NCBI GenBank assembly: GCA_016208525.1 | Contig: JACQYJ010000191.1 | Location: 1-5,311, forward strand | Source: Deltaproteobacteria bacterium | GTDB taxonomy: Bacteria; Desulfobacterota; JAENJC01 | Direction: 5' to 3' | DNA length: 5,311 bases | In this document: in pieces, positions 1 through 4,413 of the stretch | Position numbering within the stretch: the first letter of the stretch is position 1 | Layout of the letters: each line of letters opens with the position of its first letter | The notes under the pieces: generated by a model | Database searches by the model: none | Seen by the model: the letters and a program-made list of their open reading frames with translations, nothing else | What the model was told of the DNA's origin: nothing | Program-made: the position numbers and the translations under genes

Positions 1-746
1 CTCGCCCCTTCGGAGACAAGGATGTTTGTGCCGAAGAGGGTAGTGGGGTGGAATTGGATGAACTCCATATCCTTCAGAGGGACGCCAGCCCTGTACGGGA
101 CAGCCATACCTATCCCTGTGTTTATCAGGGCGTTGGTGGACTTGCCGTAGAGCCTCCCTGCCCCTCCTGTGGCGAATATCACAGCATCAGAGGAAAATGG
201 GACAAGCTCTCCTTTCTTTATATCCAGGGAAATAAGGCCGAAGCAAGTCCCATTGTCTACAGCCAGAGAGGTTACCAGGAACTCCGAGTAGATAGTTATT
301 TCATGATAGACAGCCCTCTCGAAGATGGTATTAATAAGGGCGTGGCCCGTCCTGTCGGCGGCATAGCAAGTCCTCGGGAAATCAGCCCCTCCAAATGGCC
401 TCTGGGCAATCCTTCCGTCGTCGTTCCTGCTGAACGGGCATCCCCAGTGCTCCATCTCATAGACGAGCCCCGGCCCCATCCGGCACATCTTCAACACAGC
501 GCCCTGGTCAGCAAGGTAGTCGCTCCCCTTAACTGTATCGAAGGCATGGGTCTCAGAGTTGTCTGACGCGGCGAGGGGGTTATTCCCTATGGCAACGTTA
601 ATCCCTCCCTGGGCGGCAACGGTGTGGGACCTCAGGGGATGTACCTTTGAGATGATGGCAGTATCTATACCCCTCCTGGTCAGCTCTATGGCGGCCCGAA
701 GCCCTGCCAGCCCCCCTCCAACTATTATGGCCTGATGATAGATCAT
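1..746 (-). CDS. sdhA: Succinate dehydrogenase/fumarate reductase flavoprotein subunit, 3' part outside window
   Basis: This encodes the FAD-binding catalytic subunit of complex II, which interconverts succinate and fumarate on the cytoplasmic face of the membrane (some lineages face outward). Only the N-terminal 248 codons are in the window; family members run about 550-650 residues. Visible are a Rossmann dinucleotide motif GGGLAG at residues 10-15, RSHTVAAQGG around residues 39-48 with His41 as the expected covalent FAD ligand, DTVKGSDYLADQ near 70-81, RPFGG at 116-120, ADRTGHA at 130-136, and MEFIQFHPT with His233 and Thr235, followed by SEGA at the edge, part of the dicarboxylate site. 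The usual HPTG reads HPTT here. The ATG at 744-746 fits the family N-terminus exactly, and an AGGCGA about 5 bases upstream is a modest ribosome binding site. It lies on the same strand as the anchor genes at 2268-2935 but is separated from them by about 1.5 kb of accessory DNA. SdhA and FrdA cannot be told apart from this fragment. Confidence 0.96.
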   Translation of the reverse strand, partial: MIYHQAIIVGGGLAGLRAAIELTRRGIDTAIISKVHPLRSHTVAAQGGINVAIGNNPLAASDNSETHAFDTVKGSDYLADQGAVLKMCRMGPGLVYEMEHWGCPFSRNDDGRIAQRPFGGADFPRTCYAADRTGHALINTIFERAVYHEITIYSEFLVTSLAVDNGTCFGLISLDIKKGELVPFSSDAVIFATGGAGRLYGKSTNALINTGIGMAVPYRAGVPLKDMEFIQFHPTTLFGTNILVSEGA

Positions 747-792
747 AGGATTCGCCTACTATACTACATCTTATGGAAATCTCTATTGCGCT

Positions 793-827
793 TTATGACA
801 TGATAAATATAGTTAACCATGTCAAAA
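793..827 (-). promoter_or_regulatory. Inverted repeat with TTGACA box upstream of sdhA, possible operator/promoter
   Basis: TGACATG (796-802) and CATGTCA (818-824) form a perfect 7-bp inverted repeat with a 15-bp AT-rich spacer; the arms extend to 10 bp with one mismatch. Read on the minus strand, one arm contains a perfect TTGACA (820-825). A TATCAT (-10-like, 5 of 6) lies at 800-805, but with a spacer of only 14 bp, which is short for sigma70. The site ends about 47 bases upstream of the sdhA start, where a secondary promoter or operator would be useful once sdhA was separated from the anchor genes. The repeat is seen; the regulatory role is inference. Confidence 0.35.
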
Positions 828-855
828 TTATGAAGCGATTAGGTGATGGGATTGT

Positions 856-876
856 GGGCGGTCCGGCGGATCGCCC
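856..876. repeat. GC-rich perfect hairpin (REP-like) in the sdhA upstream spacer
   Basis: A 9-bp stem (one G-T wobble) with a 3-base loop is formed by GGGCGGTCC, GGC and GGATCGCCC. It is far more GC-rich than the surrounding spacer. Neither strand has a T-run after it, so it is not a standard intrinsic terminator. It could be a REP-like palindrome, an mRNA-stabilising stem at the 3' end of the PIN module transcript, or a transcription factor site. No second copy is seen in the window. Confidence 0.4.
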
Positions 877-955
877 GTCGTTGATTCGATAATGATGAGG
901 TTTGTAAAAAGTGTATCCTCGACCCTTCCTATGTCATTCTTTCTGCGGAGAGATA

Positions 956-1168
956 TTAAATAGGCTTTTTGTCCATAGTTCTCCTGTACTCCATAGCCTC
1001 CCTGCTTATCTCCCTTACAGTTTTATCGGGCCAGAGTTTTTTACGCCATTCCGTATAATCGAAAGAATCCCTGTGGATCATGGAAATAAATTTTTCCGCT
1101 TCCACCATCCCCAGTTTTTCAACGAGGACATTCATGCCGTCATAAGCGATTTCGACTTCACTTCTCAT
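956..1168 (-). CDS. Small partner protein of the PIN-domain toxin, candidate antitoxin
   Basis: A 70-residue protein, starting MRSEVEIAYDGMNVLVEKLG, with AEKFISMI around residues 25-32, FDYTEWRKKLW around 36-46, and a charged tail containing AMEYRR. I recall similar short hypothetical proteins beside PIN-domain genes, so antitoxin is the likely role, but no classical DNA-binding fold (AbrB, RHH, Phd) is recognised. The ATG at 1166-1168 is chosen because GGGAGG at 1178-1183 lies 9 bases upstream; the longer in-frame start at 1213 has no such support and would add 15 residues inside the toxin gene. The start overlaps the 3' end of the PIN gene by 11 bases, so the two are probably translationally coupled. 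It ends with TAA about 210 bases before sdhA. Real gene: likely; antitoxin function: inferred from context. Confidence 0.75.
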   Translation of the reverse strand: MRSEVEIAYDGMNVLVEKLGMVEAEKFISMIHRDSFDYTEWRKKLWPDKTVREISREAMEYRRTMDKKPI

Positions 1169-1607
1169 TGTTTTTTTCCTCCCTAAGTTCCCAGAATTCA
1201 ACTGGATTAACAATCGTTATCATGCCTATATCAGGGCTTTTACGTAATATATCTTTATCCGTTGTAATAAACCAGTCACATCTTGCAGAGATCGCACATG
1301 CGATATGTAAAGCGTCATGTGACCTCAACCCCACTTGCGCAAAGCTCTCAGCGCACTTAACAACTTCTTCCGATTCTACGATATCAATTTTTGCCAAATC
1401 ACGCCAGGCCGCGATGTTTTTTTGTTTCAGAGGATAAGGATTCTGGCTGTTTTCATAGTCAAGGACAAATGACCATGCAAGCTCTATATTATCAGATTTT
1501 ACGTCCTCCTGAATATAGAGTTTGGCCTCCGACTCCAGCCTTACCACAACAGCATCCTGATTATCGTAAGGACGATTAAAACAGCAGTTATCAAGATAAA
1601 TCCTCAT
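1158..1607 (-). CDS. PIN-domain ribonuclease, VapC-like toxin candidate
   Basis: A 149-residue protein opening with MRIYLDNCCFNRPYD. The PIN fold is supported by a spaced set of acidic residues: Asp6 in YLDN, Glu52 in LDYENS, Asp98 in SHDALHIACA, and Asp117/Asp119 in FITTDKDIL. This matches the family's pattern of a Mg-binding acidic cluster and a C-terminal TTD strand followed by a helix. The length is normal for a single-domain VapC-type toxin, and all core acidic positions are present, so it looks intact. PIN toxins are usually endoribonucleases that cleave tRNA or rRNA; the target here cannot be read. TAGGAG at 1615-1620, 7 bases before the ATG, is a strong ribosome binding site. The putative antitoxin follows with an 11-base overlap, so the toxin gene is first, the reverse of the usual VapBC order. 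A stand-alone PIN nuclease with an unrelated downstream gene is the alternative. Confidence 0.85.
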   Translation of the reverse strand: MRIYLDNCCFNRPYDNQDAVVVRLESEAKLYIQEDVKSDNIELAWSFVLDYENSQNPYPLKQKNIAAWRDLAKIDIVESEEVVKCAESFAQVGLRSHDALHIACAISARCDWFITTDKDILRKSPDIGMITIVNPVEFWELREEKNNEK

Positions 1608-1617
1608 AAATCAACTC

Positions 1618-1692
1618 CTATAAAACCATTGCTACGACATAATAACGGCGGATTTTGTAGTTCTCAAACACGGCAGGTGAGTTTTCTGGCAT
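1618..1692 (-). pseudogene. Truncated 5' end of a Bro-N / phage antirepressor-like gene
   Basis: A 24-codon reading frame begins with ATG at 1690-1692, preceded by an AGGTG ribosome binding site. Its first residues, MPENSPAVFENYKIRRYY, closely resemble the N-terminus of Bro-N family proteins (phage antirepressor/DinD-like), where FENxKIRRxYDE is followed by WYFSVVDVV. The similarity stops after the RRYY, and the frame ends six codons later at a TAG that sits on the ribosome binding site of the PIN gene. The simplest reading is that a deletion or insertion joined the start of an antirepressor gene to the PIN module. It may still be translated as a short leader coupled to the PIN gene. The match is from memory of the family and is short, so confidence is moderate. 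Confidence 0.45.
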
Positions 1693-1743
1693 TTTGCACC
1701 TGTATATCGTCTTGAATATAAGCTTCGGATGTTTTTATGTTGT

Positions 1744-1833
1744 TTAGTGCTCTGCAAAATCTTCCCACGGGACAATAGGGATATCCCGCTCTATTCCGAT
1801 AGTGCTTGCAATTTCATTAACAAACTGCCGGAA
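1744..1833 (-). pseudogene. Orphan C-terminal coding fragment, family unrecognised
   Basis: On the minus strand a frame open from just after a TAG at 1834-1836 reads FRQFVNEIASTIGIERD and then IPIVPWEDFAEH before a TAA at 1744-1746. It has a protein-like composition and looks like the last 29 residues of a soluble protein whose upstream part is missing. It lies about 30 bases from the left end of the MITE-like element and about 50 bases upstream of the Bro-N-like remnant. I do not recognise the family. Chance is possible for a frame this short. Confidence 0.3.
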
Positions 1834-1863
1834 CTAATTTGTTTTAGAGTTTTTTGGAATTAC

Positions 1864-1897
1864 ACCTAAAAACTGCAAACCACAGAGAACACAGAGA
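1864..1897 (+). repeat. Left terminal inverted repeat of the MITE-like element
   Basis: A 34-base arm. In order it holds ACCTAAA, CTGCAA, ACCACAGAG and ACACAGAGA. It pairs with 2050-2087, with three mismatches and a 4-base gap. Confidence 0.7.
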
Positions 1898-2049
1898 TAT
1901 TTTTGGGGATAAAAACCTTTGTAACCCCTTTTCTTCTCCGTGTCCTCATGATGTTGATTTTAAAAATTACTGGGCTTTTATAACTCACCTTTTGAGTGCG
2001 CGGAGAGAAGATTTAAAACAGGTTTTTCCCTTTCGGCATTAAAGGGTTT

Positions 2050-2087
2050 TCTCTGTGTGCTCTGTGGTTCGATTGCAGGATTTAGGT
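2050..2087 (-). repeat. Right terminal inverted repeat of the MITE-like element
   Basis: A 38-base arm, the inverse of 1864-1897. It differs by TC for AA, C for A, and an extra TCGA before ACCACAGAG. Confidence 0.7.
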
Positions 2088-2267
2088 TTTACCTTAATTT
2101 TGGTGTCCACTTTTTTCAGCTTACCTCAGCCGAACCGAGATTGATTATCATGCAGCCAAGTAAGGCTGTCAAGGGAAGCCTTGCGGTTTTTTAAGAGCCG
2201 TTTAAAGGCAAGCGAAGCATTCTTAAATGAGGATCGGGGAACGGGATGCGCCCCTTTTATTAACAAC
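2088..2267. other. Non-coding spacer between the MITE-like element and sdhC
   Basis: No convincing gene is seen on either strand. The stretch begins with a TTTTGGTGTCCACTTTTTTC segment resembling some insertion sequence ends, then holds the hairpin described at 2160-2192. Together with 1621-1863 (two short coding scraps) it makes up about 650 bases without an intact gene between sdhC and the PIN gene. It carries no visible minus-strand terminator directly after sdhC, so transcription of sdhDC may run on. Confidence 0.4.
2160..2192 (+). terminator. Intrinsic-terminator-like hairpin facing the + strand
   Basis: GTAAGGCT (2160-2167) pairs with AGCCTTGC (2177-2184), with one G-T wobble, around a 9-base loop, and is followed by GG and six Ts (2187-2192). 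Orientation is + strand, while all genes to the left and around it are on the minus strand. It therefore does not end any visible gene; it may be carried by the inserted DNA or may stop antisense transcription towards sdhC. Confidence 0.4.
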
Positions 2268-2624
2268 TCACAGGATCACCCAGACTGCATATCCCATAAA
2301 TATAACGGTAAAGGATACAGCCCCAAAGGCCAGCCTCCTGTGCCCCCTTGCCATGTCAAAGAAGTCTATCAGTAGAAGCCTTATGCCGTTGGACATGTGG
2401 ATCACAACGGCAAGTATCGTCAGGAGCTCCAGGAGGCGGCCAAGAGGGTTTTCCAGTGTTGAAAGAACTCTGTCATATACATCGGGGCCGAAGAGAAGCG
2501 CCGTGCTGTGAAGGGTTATGTGTAAAAGGAGGTATATGGTCAGTGCAACCCCTGTGACCCTGTGCAGGGAGAAGGCATACTGCCCGGGGTGCCGGTTCAG
2601 ATCAAGGTCTCTGATGAAGCCCAT
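2268..2624 (-). CDS. sdhC: Succinate dehydrogenase cytochrome b556 subunit (SdhC-like)
   Basis: A 118-residue membrane anchor subunit of complex II that helps bind heme b and quinone and passes electrons from the iron-sulfur subunit to the quinone pool. Three hydrophobic spans are visible at roughly residues 20-44, 61-87 and 97-118. The family signature SLHRVTG is at residues 19-25 (His21, Arg22), and His76 in HMSNGIRLLLID (76-87) is the expected axial heme ligand, matching H-x-x-x-GIR-x-x-x-x-D of the SdhC family. Length is normal. The ATG at 2622-2624 overlaps the TAA of the sdhD-like gene (TAATG), and AGGAGG at 2634-2639 gives a strong ribosome binding site, so translation is coupled. The gene order is anchor D then anchor C, the reverse of the common sdhCDAB order. 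Downstream, sdhA is displaced by the accessory insert. Confidence 0.92.
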   Translation of the reverse strand: MGFIRDLDLNRHPGQYAFSLHRVTGVALTIYLLLHITLHSTALLFGPDVYDRVLSTLENPLGRLLELLTILAVVIHMSNGIRLLLIDFFDMARGHRRLAFGAVSFTVIFMGYAVWVIL

Positions 2625-2935
2625 TACCTGAAACCTCCTATGGCAGCTATCCCAAGGACAAGGAAGATAAAGGCAATGGCTGGAATAGTGTAACCTATAG
2701 TCTTTAAAGATTTAGGGTTGTAATCAAGGATTACCCCCCATATCCCGTTTAATCCGTGGTATATGCAGGATAAAAGGAGGAGAAGGTCAAATACAATCCA
2801 TCCCTTGTGGGAGAGCCTTCCTGAGACAAGGGAATAGGACAACCTCTCCCCTCCAAGGGGAAGCACAAGTATATGAACCGCCATCCCCAATACAAGGAAT
2901 ATGGCGGTGACCCTTTGAAATAACCAGTGAAGCAT
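2624..2935 (-). CDS. sdhD: Succinate dehydrogenase hydrophobic anchor subunit (SdhD-like)
   Basis: A 103-residue second membrane anchor of complex II. Three hydrophobic segments lie at about residues 9-27, 46-69 and 80-101. The N-terminus HWLFQRVTAIFL (3-14) and the block YHGLNGIWGVILDY (59-72) match the SdhD family: His60, Asp71 and Tyr72 have the same 11-residue spacing as His71, Asp82 and Tyr83 of E. coli SdhD, which lie at the heme and quinone site. It is the first gene of the minus-strand operon, about 80 bases downstream of the predicted transcription start from the promoter at 3023-3051. A GGGG tract 7 bases before the ATG is the likely ribosome binding site. Its TAA overlaps the sdhC ATG by one base. 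The assignment as D rather than C rests on these motifs; some pipelines would name the first anchor gene sdhC. Confidence 0.85.
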   Translation of the reverse strand: MLHWLFQRVTAIFLVLGMAVHILVLPLGGERLSYSLVSGRLSHKGWIVFDLLLLLSCIYHGLNGIWGVILDYNPKSLKTIGYTIPAIAFIFLVLGIAAIGGFR

Positions 2936-3022
2936 TACTTTTCCCCAGGTTCAGTCATCCTCTCGACATCCAACACCCTTTCCAACTCCTCACTGCTGAT
3001 GATTTTGAGCCCTTCGTTCTGA

Positions 3023-3051
3023 ATATTAGCCAATGTCGGCATCCGTGTCAA
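3023..3051 (-). promoter_or_regulatory. Sigma70-type promoter of the sdhDC operon
   Basis: On the minus strand a perfect TTGACA -35 box (3046-3051) is followed after exactly 17 bp by TAATAT (3023-3028), which keeps the key T-A-----T positions of the -10 box. The predicted start is near 3016-3017, giving a leader of about 80 bases before the sdhD ATG. It is the best promoter-like match seen in the window and is positioned correctly for the operon. It also covers the start of a 35-codon frame in the same direction, arguing against that frame being a gene. Confidence 0.7.
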
Positions 3052-3092
3052 ACCCCTCACCCTGTCCTGTGGCAAACTTCGGCTTTTTGTGG

Positions 3093-3098
3093 TTTAAT
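3093..3098 (+). promoter_or_regulatory. Possible -10 box for a leaderless cDPG synthetase transcript
   Basis: TTTAAT lies 7 bases before the ATG at 3106, so a transcript started from it would begin at or next to the start codon. No Shine-Dalgarno sequence is visible before that ATG, in contrast to the other genes here, which fits a leaderless mRNA. The -35 region (TGGCAA, 17 bp upstream) is poor. Inference from spacing only. Confidence 0.35.
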
Positions 3099-3105
3099 CT
3101 ATGGC

Positions 3106-4413
3106 ATGAGAAAAAGGGTCATCATAATGGGCGCAGGAGGCAGGGATTTCCACAACTTCAACACCTGTTTCAGGGAGGACCCGGAGTTCGAGGTTGTGGC
3201 GTTTACAGCCGCCCAGATACCTATTGCCGGCGACAGGAGTTACCCTCCCCAGCTTGCGGTCCTTCTGTACCCAAAAGGTATACCGAGCTTTTCCGAAAAT
3301 GATCTCACGAACCTGATAAAAAACCTCGGCGTTTCCGATCTCTTTTTTTCTTACAGCGACGTCTCCCATGAATATGTGATGCACAGGGCATCCCTCGTGA
3401 ATGCCCTGGGCGCCGACTTTCACCTGCTGGGGGCGGAAAGGACAATGCTGAGATCATCAAGGCAAATCATCTCGGTCTGCGCCGTGAGGACAGGGTGCGG
3501 CAAGAGCGGGGTCACGAGGCTTCTCTGCCGTATCCTTAAGGAGATGGGGAAAGATGTAGTAGCTATCCGCCACCCTATGGCATACAGGGACTTTTTAAGG
3601 CAGAGGGTCCAGAGGTTTTCATCCCATGACGACCTTTCAGAGTGCACCATTGAGGAGAGGGAGGAGTATGAGCCTCTTATAGACTCCGGCATTGTCGTAT
3701 ATGCAGGGGTTGATTACGGCGATGTGCTGAGACAGGCGGAGAAAGGGGCTGATATAATCGTCTGGGACGGCGGGAACAACGACCTTCCGTTTATCAGGCC
3801 CGATCTGGAGATAGTGGTCCTGGACCCCCACAGGCCCGGGCATGAGCTCTCATTCTATCCTGGTGAGGCAAACCTCATCAGGGCCGATTGTCTTATAATA
3901 AACAAGATGGATACAGCCAGGGAAGAGGATGTAAAGAGGGTCACGGAGAATATAAAAGGTGTAAACCCCGAGGCAAAGATCATTTACACTGCCTCTCGTA
4001 TCTCCTTGGAAGACGGGATGGATATAAAGGGGAAGCGGGTACTGGTGGTTGAAGACGGACCGACATTGACCCACGGCGGGATGTCTTATGGGGCAGGGGT
4101 TATAGCTGCAAAGAAACATGGGGCGGAGCTTGTGAAACCCGGACCGTATGCGAGGGGCTCCATCAAAGAGATACTCGATTCATATAACGGTCTGATGGAG
4201 CTTATCCCTGCAATGGGTTATTCAAAGGCGCAGATAAAGGACCTGGAGGATACAATAAACAGCGCCCCCTGCGACCTCGTCCTTATTGCAACCCCTGTAG
4301 ACCTCGGTAAGATCATAAAGATAAACAGGCCGGCGGCAAGGGTAAGGTATGAGGTGGAGGAGATAGGGAGGCCCGGGATTAAGGAAATGGTGGAGGAGTT
4401 TATTAAGTCATGA
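3106..4413 (+). CDS. Cyclic 2,3-diphosphoglycerate synthetase homologue (P-loop NTPase)
   Basis: A 435-residue cytoplasmic protein of the cyclic 2,3-diphosphoglycerate synthetase family. In methanogens the characterised enzyme uses ATP to close 2,3-diphosphoglycerate into its cyclic anhydride, a thermoprotectant and phosphate store. Bacterial homologues are widespread and their product is not settled. Seen here: an N-terminal nucleotide-fold motif IIMGAGGRDFHNFN (6-19), YSDVSHEYVMHRA (83-95), a Walker A loop TGCGKSG (129-135) after SVCAVR, a Walker B-like DIIVWDGGNND (216-226), DPHRPGHE (240-247), an NKMD motif (266-269) like the G4 base-specificity element of GTPases, and VEDGPTLTHGG (315-325). 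Length and motif order are typical of the full family. The ATG at 3106 fits the N-terminal motif; no ribosome binding site is seen. Its TGA overlaps the carbamate kinase ATG (ATGA), so both are co-translated, which points to a role linked to carbamoyl phosphate or ATP metabolism. Confidence 0.9.
   Translation: MRKRVIIMGAGGRDFHNFNTCFREDPEFEVVAFTAAQIPIAGDRSYPPQLAVLLYPKGIPSFSENDLTNLIKNLGVSDLFFSYSDVSHEYVMHRASLVNALGADFHLLGAERTMLRSSRQIISVCAVRTGCGKSGVTRLLCRILKEMGKDVVAIRHPMAYRDFLRQRVQRFSSHDDLSECTIEEREEYEPLIDSGIVVYAGVDYGDVLRQAEKGADIIVWDGGNNDLPFIRPDLEIVVLDPHRPGHELSFYPGEANLIRADCLIINKMDTAREEDVKRVTENIKGVNPEAKIIYTASRISLEDGMDIKGKRVLVVEDGPTLTHGGMSYGAGVIAAKKHGAELVKPGPYARGSIKEILDSYNGLMELIPAMGYSKAQIKDLEDTINSAPCDLVLIATPVDLGKIIKINRPAARVRYEVEEIGRPGIKEMVEEFIKS

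Larger units (their letters stand above)
1864..2087. mobile_element. MITE-like non-coding element with terminal inverted repeats
   Basis: The outer arms, 1864-1897 and 2050-2087, are inverted copies: 31 of 34 aligned bases match, with one 4-base gap. Each arm contains ACCTAAA, CTGCAA and an AACCACAGAG-type tract followed by ACACAGAGA. Inside, a second inverted pair (AAAAACCT at 1911-1918 and AGGTTTTT at 2020-2027) and a third weaker pair (near 1932-1940 and 2001-2010) are nested, so the whole 224 bp could fold into one long imperfect hairpin. No gene is seen in it and no clear target-site duplication flanks it. CACAGAG-rich repeats of this kind are familiar in environmental bacterial genomes. 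A folded non-coding RNA is the alternative. Confidence 0.65.

Noticed and set aside
48..566. A 172-codon + strand frame opposite sdhA
   Set aside because: It is antisense to a frame with clear SdhA motifs; no family features of its own.
1674..1702. CAGGTG/CACCTG inverted pair
   Set aside because: Only 6 bp with a long loop; one arm is simply the ribosome binding site of the Bro-N-like remnant.
2097..2120. A segment resembling insertion sequence ends (GGTGTCCACTTTTTTC)
   Set aside because: No transposase, matching opposite end or target duplication is visible, so it is not called as an IS.
2935..3042. A 35-codon minus-strand frame (starting MPTLANIQNEG) ending in TAATG at the sdhD start
   Set aside because: Its ATG lies in the spacer between the -35 and -10 boxes of the sdh promoter, upstream of the predicted transcription start, and no family is recognised. 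A shorter peptide from a downstream start is possible but unsupported.
3094..3423. Minus-strand frames opposite the cDPG synthetase gene, also at 3420-3692, 3637-3843 and 3850-4119
   Set aside because: All are antisense to conserved motifs of the + strand gene and show no domain features.
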